Shown here piece by piece: positions 50,301 through 60,415 of a DNA stretch of 64,000 nucleotides (position 1 is the first letter of the stretch; every line of letters begins with the position of its first letter). The stretch comes from Phycisphaerae bacterium (lineage in GTDB: Bacteria; Planctomycetota; Phycisphaerae; SM23-33), in assembly GCA_030745875.1 (NCBI GenBank), contig JASLNT010000039.1, positions 20,992 to 84,991 on the forward strand, given 5' to 3'. The translations under genes and the position numbers were made by a program. The notes beneath the pieces were generated by a model that saw nothing but the letters and a program-made list of their open reading frames with translations, was not told the origin of the DNA and did no database searches.

Positions 50301-50539
50301 GCTCTTACTTCCCATTACCGAAGCGACAGGGTCTGCTGATTGCATCCAGCGGGCACTATTCGGGAACATCCGACGTGGAAAAGAGTCTATTCTACCAAGC
50401 TGTCACCGTTTCCGGCCAGAAGACGCTAAGCCCCGAAGAGTTTACTGAGCGATTTGGATGGAAGAACGATCCTTCAAAGGTTCGAGTGATCGAGGGCGCC
50501 CCGGCGAGCGATAAAACACCTACAACTGCGCCCAAATGA
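47354..50539 (+). CDS. Secreted WD40-repeat protein
   Basis: Signal peptide 'CRYVLPLLLIALSAACYAAD'; many WD40 repeats, e.g. 'GHDGDVRSLAWSGDRKILASGSSDKTIRLWDTVEGKVTKILRG'. ATG 47354. Confidence 0.88.
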   Translation: MGRSFCRYVLPLLLIALSAACYAADETTETEAEATFKSLYGQEVTQAMRTISTLDDVKLAGKLLEAASTSRNEPELLKLICDKAYDLGKKNSTGFDVAIEAMNVLSANSPDAKIHCLDKIVGIHQLRYTRTKLSDRAAAAGTLLDAMMDACDANAQAGNIAAAKLQCLKASRLATVARLPQKEALQAKYKELVVAERSARLVKGYEARLKADPSHIASREALINIYLIEKNDPAGASRWLNEDCDERLRMFIPMAAGDISAIAIPTLMELGDWYKSLAAAAQLANKGGLLIRAQTYYEAFIAKHPAADLAKTKAILALSKVRTDIKKYGVKVPEQVIVATGVKTSAVSRKVSVRNPAKIPGVKAWTVEIRDYLGKFYDVEFSEDSSQMITAGQDGSLRFWDVETGKLLRVLMGHDGDVRSLAWSGDRKILASGSSDKTIRLWDTVEGKVTKILRGSTGSVKHLSWSPDSQGLASSSGGPSVRIWSLRTGKLAGSLKAADYVYDMAWGQTGSLAAGISNGNLSLWNVRSGKPYGHYPLDQYKYKGKLRAHSIHALAWSPVNPRLMAVGFSTGTIKLWRTGTRVFPQTMKPENKDKKGRSRIGPPSCMEWSPNGKMLAVGDSGTYGGYVWFWNIPGGTKKLKIDDHAGNSIRNITWSPDGKFVATAADDATSSLIDVEAGEVARKIQANRMRGAARPDFSADGTLMAFSCRDGTIRIWDIVKCKQVSAITADPKGGYVTAIRWSPDASKIAFLGYGSGSVQILDVKSGVVAASLPGGETRIYDIVWSSDSKKVITSQGARSRKQVGDIRVWDVATVGVDFALSDKDISSHYQLDISPDNKTLASTASRGRVNLWSMEEKKLIRTIPADGRTVREIAFTPDGKKLASCGEESTVKVWSVSTGQPVFGLRKHETEVHRVDFSPDGTKLVSVDARYNMAVWDMTTGKNIAWFRASNWRICWMRDSETVAAANGSGVHFYNASDGARKGSYFPLPKRQGLLIASSGHYSGTSDVEKSLFYQAVTVSGQKTLSPEEFTERFGWKNDPSKVRVIEGAPASDKTPTTAPK

Positions 50540-50637
50540 AGCATTGTGCTAATCAGAGAATGTCAGACCGGGCTCCAACATAGGGCCGGACCCCGGCGAA
50601 AACACAGTTCACGATACGGCCCGCGGGAGAATGCAAG

Positions 50638-51639
50638 ATGAAGCGAATGAATTTGTTATTGTGTGTGTTGATCCTGATGTTTGTCTCCATGCCGGTAATC
50701 GCCCAGGAAATCGATACGTCGGCTGCTGCGCCTGCGGCGGCTGTGCAGCCCGCAACAGGAGAGGCGATCGAAGCGCGGATTAAGGTCCTGAAGAAGCAGG
50801 AAGACGCCGCCGAAGCCAAGCTCTACGATATCCGCAAGAAGATCGCAAAAAGCGACGCGGTCGCCGATCTGAGAACAGCCGCCGACGACGCCGATAAAGC
50901 CTATCAGGACAAGAAGGTCAACGACCCGAAGATCATCGCCGCCAAGAAAGCCGATCGCGACGCATCGGCCGCTTTCAAAGCGGCGGTGCTGGCCGAGGTG
51001 AAAAGCGGTGTCGAAGGCGCAGCGATACTGAAGGAAATATCCGAACTGGAAACCAAACGCGCTGACCTGAGCCTGCAGGCCGCTGTCGCCGAACTGAAAC
51101 TGACGCACAAAGATTCCCCCGTAGCCCGCGCTCTTGCCGCCGATCCCGTCGTCAAGGAGTTTTACGCGGCTTACCAGTCGGCCGAGAGGGGCGCCGTGCG
51201 AGATAAGGCCCGAGCCGATTACTACAAAGTAAAGCAGGCTGCACTGGAGAAACTACCGCAAGCTATAGATCTTATCGCCGAGATCAAAGCAGCCGACAAG
51301 GGCGCCGACGACGCCGAAGCCGCCATAGAAACCGCCGAAGATAAACTCGACAAGCTGTACGACACCGTCGCAGACAGCGACGATCAGGACATAGTAGTCG
51401 CCAAAGCCAAACGCGAAGCCGCGCGCAAAGAGTATCAGCAGGCGTATTACGGAGGCGAGATGCAGGCGGCGCGGGATGCACGCGCTGCGGCGCAGAAGGC
51501 TTTGTCGGCGAAGGTAAAGGCGTTGTCCGGGCAGGATCCCGCGGCAATCGAACTGAAAGCTACGCTTGAGGCCCTGGACAAGGAAATCGACGAGTTGAAG
51601 TCCAAGGCTCGCGCGCTTCGCAAAGAAAGCAGCGAGTAG
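50638..51639 (+). CDS. Secreted Ala/Lys-rich coiled-coil protein
   Basis: Signal peptide 'MNLLLCVLILMFVSMPVIAQE'; heptad-like helical repeats throughout. Confidence 0.6.
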   Translation: MKRMNLLLCVLILMFVSMPVIAQEIDTSAAAPAAAVQPATGEAIEARIKVLKKQEDAAEAKLYDIRKKIAKSDAVADLRTAADDADKAYQDKKVNDPKIIAAKKADRDASAAFKAAVLAEVKSGVEGAAILKEISELETKRADLSLQAAVAELKLTHKDSPVARALAADPVVKEFYAAYQSAERGAVRDKARADYYKVKQAALEKLPQAIDLIAEIKAADKGADDAEAAIETAEDKLDKLYDTVADSDDQDIVVAKAKREAARKEYQQAYYGGEMQAARDARAAAQKALSAKVKALSGQDPAAIELKATLEALDKEIDELKSKARALRKESSE

Positions 51640-51645
51640 TCGCTA

Positions 51646-52338
51646 TTATCTTCGAGGCGTGATGGGCATGGTCGGATCGGGCGGGGTCTTGGGCGTTGCG
51701 ATCGGATCGTTGTCGGGGGGCATGGACTTAACGTCCAGCCTGATCGCATCGATAACTCCGAACGGATCCGGGATGTTCAATCGCAGAAATCTTGCGGGCG
51801 TTTGCCTGAGTATGGCGTGCCCGGCCAGGACGGCTAGACGCGATTGGACGGCTGTCGGATCGTTCGATAGCTTTGCGCGGGCTTCGTCCGGACCGGACAA
51901 GACCGCCGGTGTCGACAGTTCGGAAGGCTCGGGGAAAGGAACCCACGCTAGGGGCTCGGCGGGCTGCAGGTCCGGGTATTCGCCTGTGCGGTAAGTCTCC
52001 ATCGGACGTTCCGCCAGTATTGTCGAACGCACGTGGATGGTCCGGAGTTTCCGGGTCTTTGCGACGGGTGCTTCATGGCCCGGTACGGCCGGGGGGAGAG
52101 GCCAGTGTTTGGTGTTTGGAACTATGGTGTCCACAGTGCGGGGCTGAGGTTTCGTCGCCAGCGACTGGGGTATCTGCTTCATCCTGGTGTCGCCCCGGTA
52201 GACCTTTCTCGCTGCGGCGTAGCGGTCCTTGGGCTGGGCTCCTCCCGCCGAGAGAGCCCATGCTGCGACGATTCCCGTCAGCACGCACGCGACGGCGGGG
52301 CGGATGAGTCGAGTTGCGAGTCGTGTGGAGTTATTCAT
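51646..52338 (-). CDS. Hypothetical secreted protein, last gene of the TPR/FG-GAP/PQQ operon
   Basis: Signal-like N-terminus 'LIRPAVACVLTGIVAAWALSAGGAQ'; 4-nt overlap with upstream gene. Confidence 0.55.
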   Translation of the reverse strand: MNNSTRLATRLIRPAVACVLTGIVAAWALSAGGAQPKDRYAAARKVYRGDTRMKQIPQSLATKPQPRTVDTIVPNTKHWPLPPAVPGHEAPVAKTRKLRTIHVRSTILAERPMETYRTGEYPDLQPAEPLAWVPFPEPSELSTPAVLSGPDEARAKLSNDPTAVQSRLAVLAGHAILRQTPARFLRLNIPDPFGVIDAIRLDVKSMPPDNDPIATPKTPPDPTMPITPRR

Positions 52339-54383
52339 GGTAGGGCCTTGATAATGAGTTTAACTTCCGTGCCCACCGGAGGCAGGATGCTCTTGTTTGT
52401 CTCCAGTTTCAGCAGCGATTCTTCGGCCAAGGTCATGTTGCTCTGGAAGACCGTTTCGTCGGTCACCGGGAAGATGGAGATGAGTGTTCCGCTCATGTCG
52501 GCTCCGAATGTGAGGTCCGGTTTGTTGGGATCTCGTTTTCTCATCGCCGATCCGGTGTAATGCCATTTCAGCGGGCCCATTGGTCGTCCGGTCCTGGTGT
52601 CCAGAAGCGTTTTTGAGATTGGGATCGAACGCGTCTTGCCCGTAATGCCTGCGAATTCCAGCGAGATTTGCACTTCTGGTCCCTTGGCTTTCGCGTTAAC
52701 GCCCGAGGCCGGCTTGCCCGGTTTAAGACCGAGCGATTTCATGGCCTGGTGTGCTTCGCTGGGCTTGATATCGTAGCTCAGGACGGTTTCGTGGGCCTTT
52801 TGTCCGCGAGGGTACGGTAACGATGCGATAACCTCCAGCGGGTAGATCTCCTTTAACGTTGGAAGCTTGCGCATCGCGATCCTGCATGGAATCGCGACTT
52901 GTCGGGCCTCTTTGTCCACCGTTATCGGTTTGCCCAGGGCGGTCACCCCGGCAGGTTGGTCCGAAAGGCAAACGACCACCGAAGGCTGATCGGTCGCGCC
53001 GTCCAGATTGCATGTCGCCACGTACAGATTGCCTCCGTGAACCACCGGCGAGCCGAATACTGTTCCGCGAGCCTGGACTGACGGGTCGGCTCCGATGTCG
53101 AAGACCCAGCGTCTCTTGCCCGTTGTCAGGTCCACCGCGTGTACGATCGATTTCAGATCGGCAGCATAGACCACCTTGCCCGCCAGCGCAGGTCCGGCGA
53201 AGAACGGGGTCTTGGCGTCGTATGTCCAGGCGAGTTCTCCGGTGAGAAACTTGCGTGCGTAGATTTTACCGTCAGTACACGTGTAGATCGCCAATCCGTC
53301 CTTGACCGCGACCGACGACAACACGCCTCCCGTGGCGGGCTGGCGCCACAGCACGCGACCGTCAGCCACGTTCAGGGCGACCACCTCACCGGTTGCCTTT
53401 GGGATGAGCTTCCTGTCGAAGCGGATTGAACTGCATCCGACGAGAACGGCGTGTCCGGCGACGGTCGGTCCGGCCCATGGGTTCAGGTCGAGTTTCGCCT
53501 CCCAGACCACCGAGCCCTTGCTGGTTTTCAGGCAGAGCAGGGATCGTTTCCCCACTTTCTCGGCGTCCAGGTAAGCCGACGCGACGAAGACGTATTCTCC
53601 GACGACGGCGGTGGGTGCGTCAACGTGCCACTGGCCCTTGCCCGCCTGCCAGCGGAGCTGCGGAACGGGTTTGGGCAGGGCGTCGGCGCTTGGAGGGATC
53701 GCCAGTTGCGGGTTCTTTTTCTTGTCGCGCTCGTATGCGGCGGTCATTTCGGACCATTGTTTGCTCAGAATCGGTATCACCGACGCCACTGACCGGAGCT
53801 TACCATTCAGCACCAGGCGCGTCGTGTCCACGCAAATCACGCCAGCCGCTCCGGCTCCGATGTAGACCCTGCCCCGATCGACGGTCGGCGCGCCTTCGAT
53901 ATGAACGAGCTTGCCCGGAACCGAGAAGCTCCAGACGGGCAGGCCGGTGTCGGCTTTAACGCCATACAGCAGGGCGTCGTCGGTCTGGTGCATCCCGTCG
54001 CCGAATATCACCAAACCGCCGGAGACCGCCGGAGCGCAAACCGTCGGACGCTTGATGTACGGGGCGATCTTCGACCAGGTGACTCGTTCTGTGGGTTTGT
54101 GGTCGGAGGAAATCGCGTGAAACACGCCCGTGTTGAATGCTCCCAGCCCGCCTGTGTATATCGCTTTGTCGCCCGGCACGATGGAGGCCACGAAATGCTC
54201 GGGAGACTTATACACCCACAGGACGTTGGGATCCTGCGGGCCTTCGGAACCATCACGGTTCCCCGTACGCTCGGTGTTGCCCCTGTGCGTCGGCCAGACC
54301 CACTCGGGATCAGCCGCTATCGACGCCGAAGCTATCGACAGCGCCAAACACGCTGACACTATGGCTCTTACCGCTGCAGTCAT
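52335..54383 (-). CDS. PQQ-binding-like beta-propeller repeat protein (BamB-like)
   Basis: 'ADPEWVWPTHRGNTERTGNRDGSEGPQDPNVLWVYKSPEHF', 'GLPVWSFSVPGKLVHIEGAPTVDRGRVYIGAGAAGVICVD'. ATG 54383. Confidence 0.85.
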   Translation of the reverse strand: MTAAVRAIVSACLALSIASASIAADPEWVWPTHRGNTERTGNRDGSEGPQDPNVLWVYKSPEHFVASIVPGDKAIYTGGLGAFNTGVFHAISSDHKPTERVTWSKIAPYIKRPTVCAPAVSGGLVIFGDGMHQTDDALLYGVKADTGLPVWSFSVPGKLVHIEGAPTVDRGRVYIGAGAAGVICVDTTRLVLNGKLRSVASVIPILSKQWSEMTAAYERDKKKNPQLAIPPSADALPKPVPQLRWQAGKGQWHVDAPTAVVGEYVFVASAYLDAEKVGKRSLLCLKTSKGSVVWEAKLDLNPWAGPTVAGHAVLVGCSSIRFDRKLIPKATGEVVALNVADGRVLWRQPATGGVLSSVAVKDGLAIYTCTDGKIYARKFLTGELAWTYDAKTPFFAGPALAGKVVYAADLKSIVHAVDLTTGKRRWVFDIGADPSVQARGTVFGSPVVHGGNLYVATCNLDGATDQPSVVVCLSDQPAGVTALGKPITVDKEARQVAIPCRIAMRKLPTLKEIYPLEVIASLPYPRGQKAHETVLSYDIKPSEAHQAMKSLGLKPGKPASGVNAKAKGPEVQISLEFAGITGKTRSIPISKTLLDTRTGRPMGPLKWHYTGSAMRKRDPNKPDLTFGADMSGTLISIFPVTDETVFQSNMTLAEESLLKLETNKSILPPVGTEVKLIIKALP

Positions 54384-56437
54384 ACCAAACCTTTCGATCT
54401 CTGATGGGATTCGTTCTCGCTCAGCCCGGCTGCCGCCAGATGCGCTCGCGTGTGACGGACAACGCGGAAAACCACGAGCCCTATAACGATACTCGCGGCG
54501 AGGACAGCGATTAACCAATAAAGAATCGAGGCTCCGCTTTTCTCGTTCACGTCAGTAGGGGCGGCGGTTGTGACGGCTGTTTTTACGGCTGTTTTGACGG
54601 CCGGTTGGTCCGCCGCAGCAGTCGGTGTGCTTGTAACCGCCGACGTGATCGGCGCGGCGGGCGGTGTCGAGGCGGTTTTGGGTGTTTCCAACGCCCATGA
54701 GGGATTGCCCAGAAGCGCGACAGCGGCTTGCCCTTCGTTGTTGAACACGAGATCGGGCATGTCGTCGCTGTTTATATCTGCGATCCCCACGCCGCACGTA
54801 TTGTACATGTGATACATCAGACCGATTGCTTCGGTTTCATCCTTAAACGTTCCGTCGGCCTGGCCGCTGAAGTAGCGGTTAGGACCCTTCAGGCATCCGA
54901 CGAACAAGTCCAGCCGCCCGTTCTTGTCGAAGTCGACCCAGGCGGCCGCTCCGGCCCATCCGATCGTTGCGGCCAGGTCGCCTGAGGCGCCCGTCACATC
55001 GGTGAACCGCCCGCGTCCGTCATTCTTGAGAAGCTTGCATTTGCCTTTCTGGGCGATGAACAGGTCCGGATGTCCGTCTCCGTTGTAGTCTCCGAATATC
55101 GGCGCGGTGCGTCCGGGGATGTAGTTTATTCCAGAGTCTTTGGAGACCACGAATCCCTTGGCGGTGTTCAACAGCAGCATTCCGGTCCCGGCGCTGTACA
55201 GGACGTCCATCCGCCCGTCGCGGTTAACGTCGGCGATCGCCAGATGATCGCCCTTTGCGCTGGCTCCGATTCCCGCTTCGCCCAGGCCGACGGCGTCTGA
55301 GACGTCGACGAACAGGGGCTTTCTCTCCGGTTTCGCCGGAGCGGTGGCGGTTTGGCCTTTCGGGATTGTGTTTCGGTACAGCCGCAATCCGCGGAAACCG
55401 TCAGCCAGCAGCAGATCGAGCTTCTTGTCGCCGTCATAGTCGATCCAAACCGCTGCTCGCGGATTGTTGTACGTATCCAGGGGCAGGTCCGCCGTTGCGT
55501 CGGTGAACTGTTTTGTGTTGTTGCGGAGCAATTTCGCACCGCCGGACGAGGCGACAAACAGATCGATCTTACCGTCGGAATCGTAGTCGCCCCAAACCGC
55601 AGCTCTGGCGCCCCCTCGCACGGGAAGCGTCTCCTCGCCGAGTATGCCTCCGTCGTTTTTCAGCAGCGACATCTTGTAGTCGCCGAAAACAAACAGATCC
55701 GTCTTACCGTCGCCGTTGAAGTCCGCTGGCGCGACTCGGCCTGCGCCCGGGCTGAATTTGCCGATGCCTGAATAGTGGGTAAAGCCCGGCATGCCCGCGA
55801 TGGGTCGGAACTCTTCGGCTCCCCAGCCGACGAAATCTCGCTTCTGATCGTAATCGCCGATCTTCAGGCTCGCCCGGAGGCGTTGGACTTTCGCCGTGCG
55901 GGTCTGTATCGCCATCTTGTCGCCGTCGACCAAGCAGGGCACGATGACCTCCTGGCCGGCCAGCATCGCCGTTACGTAAGTCGCCAGTTTTGCCGGCCTG
56001 CCTGCAAAGGCGCGCAGAAAATACGGTTCGGCGTGCGTCATTGTGCTCCAGCCTTTGAAGCCGGCCTGGTACCAGTAGTTGTCGATGCACATTTCACCGT
56101 GCCCGCCGTTGGTGAAGAACAGCGCCTGTTTTCCAACGCGCGCCCAGGCCATTACGGTTTTCCATTCGCGCGGGTGGAATCCCCGCTGTCCTATCACGTG
56201 CTTGATCTCGCCCTCGAACGTTCCGCGTATGTCCCTGACCTTAGTGTAGATAATCGTGTTCTTCTCTCGGTCGACTGCTTTTACGCGAACCATTACGATG
56301 GTGGTTGAACTGGCGACGATCTTGCCCAGAGAGTGGGGAGCCTCAACGTAAGCCCGCGCTTCTTGACAAGGCGCACAAGCCGCCAGTGCGATCGCAAACA
56401 TGCAAAGATGTGTTCGCCAACTGCGATAGATATTCAA
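54380..56437 (-). CDS. FG-GAP/VCBS repeat (integrin-like propeller) protein with C-terminal TM
   Basis: Repeats 'DFNGDGKTDLFVFGDYKMSLLKND', 'DYDSDGKIDLFVASSGGAKLLRN', 'DYNGDGHPDLFIAQKGKCKLLKNDGRGRFTDV'. Likely TTG start at 56437 after GGAG; C-term TM 'ILYWLIAVLAASIVIGLVVFRVV'. Confidence 0.82.
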   Translation of the reverse strand: MNIYRSWRTHLCMFAIALAACAPCQEARAYVEAPHSLGKIVASSTTIVMVRVKAVDREKNTIIYTKVRDIRGTFEGEIKHVIGQRGFHPREWKTVMAWARVGKQALFFTNGGHGEMCIDNYWYQAGFKGWSTMTHAEPYFLRAFAGRPAKLATYVTAMLAGQEVIVPCLVDGDKMAIQTRTAKVQRLRASLKIGDYDQKRDFVGWGAEEFRPIAGMPGFTHYSGIGKFSPGAGRVAPADFNGDGKTDLFVFGDYKMSLLKNDGGILGEETLPVRGGARAAVWGDYDSDGKIDLFVASSGGAKLLRNNTKQFTDATADLPLDTYNNPRAAVWIDYDGDKKLDLLLADGFRGLRLYRNTIPKGQTATAPAKPERKPLFVDVSDAVGLGEAGIGASAKGDHLAIADVNRDGRMDVLYSAGTGMLLLNTAKGFVVSKDSGINYIPGRTAPIFGDYNGDGHPDLFIAQKGKCKLLKNDGRGRFTDVTGASGDLAATIGWAGAAAWVDFDKNGRLDLFVGCLKGPNRYFSGQADGTFKDETEAIGLMYHMYNTCGVGIADINSDDMPDLVFNNEGQAAVALLGNPSWALETPKTASTPPAAPITSAVTSTPTAAADQPAVKTAVKTAVTTAAPTDVNEKSGASILYWLIAVLAASIVIGLVVFRVVRHTRAHLAAAGLSENESHQRSKGLV

Positions 56438-56460
56438 GATTCTATTCTCCGCTGGACGTT

Positions 56461-59400
56461 TCAGGATTTCTTTTTCGTGGGCGGCGGGGGCAACTGCGAC
56501 AGTTGCTTTTGGGCCTGCTGAGCCCATTTGCTCTTGGGATGGTCCTTGATAACCTGTTTCCAGGACCTTGCCGCGTCGTCGGGTGTCTTCATCGCGGCCT
56601 GCGCTATCCCGGCCTGGCACCACGCTTCTGCGGTGCATTCGGGATAGTTGTAAGTGTATGGTACAACCAGGAACGCCTTGGCCGCTTCGGCGTATTTCTT
56701 CTGCGCCATGTAACAGTAACCGATGCGAAGTCGCGCTCTGGCGGCTACGGCGGCGGCTGTTCTGGTAGTTAGTGTACCGTAGTATGACACGGCATTGGTG
56801 TAGTCTTTGGAGTTTTCCCGCGCCCAGGCGGCTCCGAACTGGGCTTCGTTAATCCAGGGGCTTTTGGGCAAATACGACGTGATAGTCTCGAACGCTCGCC
56901 TGCTTTCCCCCCAGTTTCCGGTCTGTTCGTAAGCGTGCCCCAGCCGCAGCAGGGCGCGGTCGGAAATGCTGTACGACCTGCGGTAGCTGTCGGTGTCGCG
57001 GAAGACCTTGAGGGTCTCAATAGCTTTGGACCATTCCTTCTGGAGAATGTACGCCTCGCCGGTGAGATACTTTACGTGCCCGACCTGGTCGCCTTTGGCC
57101 TTGGCGGCGATCAGTTTTATCAGGGTCATCGCCCGTTTCGGATCGTTCCGGTCCAGCAGGCATCCGACCACTCGTATGCGCGCCAGTTGCCCAAGCTCCT
57201 CGGGAGGGTTGTTTTCCAGGATAGTTTCGAGGAGTTCCACAGCCTGGTCGTTCTTGCGACGGTGCGCGAACATCTCAGCCAGTTCGAAACGGCTGCGGGC
57301 TGCAAGGGGAGCCTGGGGAGCCAGGGCGATCAGTTCTTCGTAGAGCTTAATCGCCTGGGCTTCGGACTCCTGGACGGGCAGGTCTTCAATCGAGATTCTC
57401 GGCGGGCTGAGTTTCGGTGCGGTCGATCCGCTTGAACTCGACCGGAGCCTGGCTAGGCGCATCGCGTCTCTCTGGAGCGATCGCCTGGCCGAAGCGATTT
57501 CTCTCTCGCCAAGTATCCGATAACACCAGGCGGCCTCGTATATCAATCGCAGTTGCGCCTCGGAGGCCTTGGCGGTTTTGGCGACAGTTTTGGCTTGTGC
57601 GGTAAGCTGCTGTGCGACCGTCGCCACGCTGGTGTAGGCGCGGGTCAGGGCTTTGGAGGTCTCGGATTCGTTGCTGGCGGAGGGACCGGCTTTCCTGGCG
57701 GCGTCGATTGCGGCCAGCAGTTCTCTCCGCTGACATTGCCCGGCCCGCCAAAGTGCGTTGACGCCTTCAGGTTTCTTGGGGTACCTCTTGGTCAGAGATT
57801 CGAACATTGCCCGAGCGTCCGGGAGTTTGCCCGTGTCCATCAGCGCCAGCGCGTGTTCGTACTGCAGGCCGCTTATCCAGGCTGCGCGGCGCGGATCTTG
57901 AGCCATTGCCTTTTCGTGCAGTGCGCGACATTCTCTTGCGATTCTCTCGGCGTCGATCGCCCGCCCGCTGGTCCTGAGCAGGCTGGACAGCTGCACTACC
58001 GCAAGCGGAGCGACCGGCTTGCTGCGGTAAGGGTCTCGCTGGAAACGATCCAGCTCATTTATCGCCGACTTGCTGTCGCCAAGGAGCACCATGCATTTGG
58101 CTTGCTCCAGCATCGCCGTGGGCACAAGCGCGTCTTTGCTGTAGTTCTTTATCAGGCGGGCGTATGCGTCTCTGCCCTGGGTGTGCGCGGTCTTCCTGGC
58201 TGCGTCGTCTGCGACGACGGATCCCAATCGCTGGTAGCAGTACCCCAGTTTAAGCAGCGCGTCGGGAGCCTTGGGGCTCTTGGCTTGAGCGGAGGCAAAT
58301 CCTTCGAGCAGCTTAGCCGCCTTGGTCGCCTGGTCCATGAGTTTTGCGGCGGTAAGGGCGTCTTTCGTGGTTGTCGGGAACGTTCTGATGTGGCAGTCGG
58401 CTATCAGATACGGAACCGCAGCCAGCCTGCCGGTGCAATCGGCGGTGGGGATCTTGGCGACCGTCGCCATGGCTTCGTTATACCAGCCCAGGCGGTATTG
58501 CGCCGTCGCCAACCCGTATCTCGCCAGGTGCGCTTCGCTGAAATCCGGGAACTTGTCCAGCAGTCGCTGGTAGCGAGTGACCGCCGTTTTGAGTGTTTGA
58601 TCGATATCGTCTTTGCTCCTGCCGTAACCCGAGCGTTTGGGTCTCAGCCCGTCCATGAGCGCGTTTTCAGCGCTTCTAAACCAAACGGCCGGAAGGAGCG
58701 TGCTCTTGGGGAACCGTTTCTGGAAATCGCGGCATGTGCTTTCCGACCGTCCGTAATCTCCGCTCAGGTGATACGCTGTGGCCAGTCGCTGCATGACCTC
58801 CTCGGTGCGATCCGAACCGTACGAGAAGACCTTGTAGTATGTTTCCGAGGCGTCCTTGTACTTGCCCGCCAGTTGCTGTACGTCGCCCAATTCGATCTGG
58901 ATGTCCCTTTCGAGCACGGCTGCGTTTCGACTGTTTCTCGCTGAGTTATGGGCGCTTGCGGCCGCCGCCTTCAACTCGTTTATCGCCGCTTCCAGAATCT
59001 GGGCGTATGTTTGGGGGACCTCCGGATTCGCCATACCCACGCGCGCCCGGGCGATCCACCAGCGAGCCCGGTCGGCGTGTTTGGGATTCTTTCGCATTGG
59101 GTCGAGAGTCTTTATCGCTTCATCGTAACCCCTGAGCTGCAGTTGGCAGTATCCGAGGCGCATCCGGGCTTCCGGCGCCAGCGGGTGCTTGGGATATTGC
59201 GTCACAAACGTATTGAAACCGCCAAGAGCGTTTCCGAACTGACCGCTTTCAGCCATTCCCAACGCCGAGTAGAACATCGCCCGTACGATGAAAGGTTTCG
59301 GTGGGCCCGCAACCAGCGCCGCCGCGGCTGCACGCTGATCGGCCGGTAAGGAACGGTAGCTGCTTCTCGCCGCTGTGGTTGCGGCGGCTTTGCGGGCGGT

Positions 59401-60270
59401 GTAATCGTCCATGACCGCCTTGTAAAGCCCCGCAGCTTCGGGCATGTCGCCAGCCAGGTGATGTGTTCTGGCCAGCAGATATCGTGCGTTCGGACCGAAA
59501 TTCTGCTTGAACGGAGCCAGTGTGCTCAGCGTTCGCCCAGCCGCCGCGTAATCCTTCAACGCGAAATACGCGTATCCCATATTATATGTTGCCTGAGGTC
59601 CGAACTGCTTTGCTGTTGCTTTATCGTTCAAGATGCCCTTGGCGAGCATGATCGCCTGTTTGTATTGTCCGACACGCAGCAGAACGTCGCACTGGTCGGA
59701 TCTTGCCCGGGCCGCCCAGATAACGTCCGGATGGACCGCCGGGGCGGTCGTCGGGGGCGACTTTTTGCTTCTGGCGATGAATGCGTCGGCGGCTCCGGCG
59801 AAATGTCTAGCCGCCTCCTGGCGATAGGTCTTGGCGTTTGAGGCGCGGTAGTCGCTGCCTGAGGTCACCTTCTGAAGGAGCGTGCTGGCGGCCAGATCGC
59901 GCAGTGATACGCCCAGATAGTAAATCGCAAGCGGTCGGTTGGCGAAGTCCATCCGCCCCGACGCCGTTCGAAACGCCGTCACCGCCGCGTTGATATCGGC
60001 GTGTTGCCCCTTCCTCAGCAGGGCGAGCCCCATACCATACGAAGCAGCTGGGATTTCGGCGTGGGAGGGATAGCTCCTGATGAAATCTCCGAAGCGTTGG
60101 GCCGCGGTGTCGAACTGCGCCGAACGGTAAGCCCGCCTGGCGCTGTCGAGCATCAGCCCAGCCGCCCGGTCTTTGGTCAGCTTCTTGGGCTGGGAGTATC
60201 CCTCAGTTGGGATCGCAACTGCGATCAAGAGCGGAAGGAGGTAAGTGACGGCGGAAACGGGTTTTCTCAT
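56461..60270 (-). CDS. Secreted TPR-repeat protein
   Basis: 1269 aa; signal peptide; TPR-like motifs 'AQFDTAAQRFGDFIRSYPSHAEIPAASYGMGLALLRKGQHADI', 'MGYAYFALKDYAAAGRTLSTLAPF'. Confidence 0.85.
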   Translation of the reverse strand: MRKPVSAVTYLLPLLIAVAIPTEGYSQPKKLTKDRAAGLMLDSARRAYRSAQFDTAAQRFGDFIRSYPSHAEIPAASYGMGLALLRKGQHADINAAVTAFRTASGRMDFANRPLAIYYLGVSLRDLAASTLLQKVTSGSDYRASNAKTYRQEAARHFAGAADAFIARSKKSPPTTAPAVHPDVIWAARARSDQCDVLLRVGQYKQAIMLAKGILNDKATAKQFGPQATYNMGYAYFALKDYAAAGRTLSTLAPFKQNFGPNARYLLARTHHLAGDMPEAAGLYKAVMDDYTARKAAATTAARSSYRSLPADQRAAAAALVAGPPKPFIVRAMFYSALGMAESGQFGNALGGFNTFVTQYPKHPLAPEARMRLGYCQLQLRGYDEAIKTLDPMRKNPKHADRARWWIARARVGMANPEVPQTYAQILEAAINELKAAAASAHNSARNSRNAAVLERDIQIELGDVQQLAGKYKDASETYYKVFSYGSDRTEEVMQRLATAYHLSGDYGRSESTCRDFQKRFPKSTLLPAVWFRSAENALMDGLRPKRSGYGRSKDDIDQTLKTAVTRYQRLLDKFPDFSEAHLARYGLATAQYRLGWYNEAMATVAKIPTADCTGRLAAVPYLIADCHIRTFPTTTKDALTAAKLMDQATKAAKLLEGFASAQAKSPKAPDALLKLGYCYQRLGSVVADDAARKTAHTQGRDAYARLIKNYSKDALVPTAMLEQAKCMVLLGDSKSAINELDRFQRDPYRSKPVAPLAVVQLSSLLRTSGRAIDAERIARECRALHEKAMAQDPRRAAWISGLQYEHALALMDTGKLPDARAMFESLTKRYPKKPEGVNALWRAGQCQRRELLAAIDAARKAGPSASNESETSKALTRAYTSVATVAQQLTAQAKTVAKTAKASEAQLRLIYEAAWCYRILGEREIASARRSLQRDAMRLARLRSSSSGSTAPKLSPPRISIEDLPVQESEAQAIKLYEELIALAPQAPLAARSRFELAEMFAHRRKNDQAVELLETILENNPPEELGQLARIRVVGCLLDRNDPKRAMTLIKLIAAKAKGDQVGHVKYLTGEAYILQKEWSKAIETLKVFRDTDSYRRSYSISDRALLRLGHAYEQTGNWGESRRAFETITSYLPKSPWINEAQFGAAWARENSKDYTNAVSYYGTLTTRTAAAVAARARLRIGYCYMAQKKYAEAAKAFLVVPYTYNYPECTAEAWCQAGIAQAAMKTPDDAARSWKQVIKDHPKSKWAQQAQKQLSQLPPPPTKKKS

Positions 60271-60415
60271 TTGGAATGCTCCGTATACTGCTGTGGTTGG
60301 CTGTATTATATGGATGAGTTATAGTATAGTTAAACGGAAATATCAGCCGGATATTTTCGTTTGTCAGGATAATTCACAACCGCCGGAATCTCCGGCTGGC
60401 GACAAGGCGGCGAAT

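Noticed and set aside
57553-58944. 463-aa plus-strand ORF
   Set aside because: Antisense to the TPR gene; Gly/Arg/Val-rich shadow ORF.
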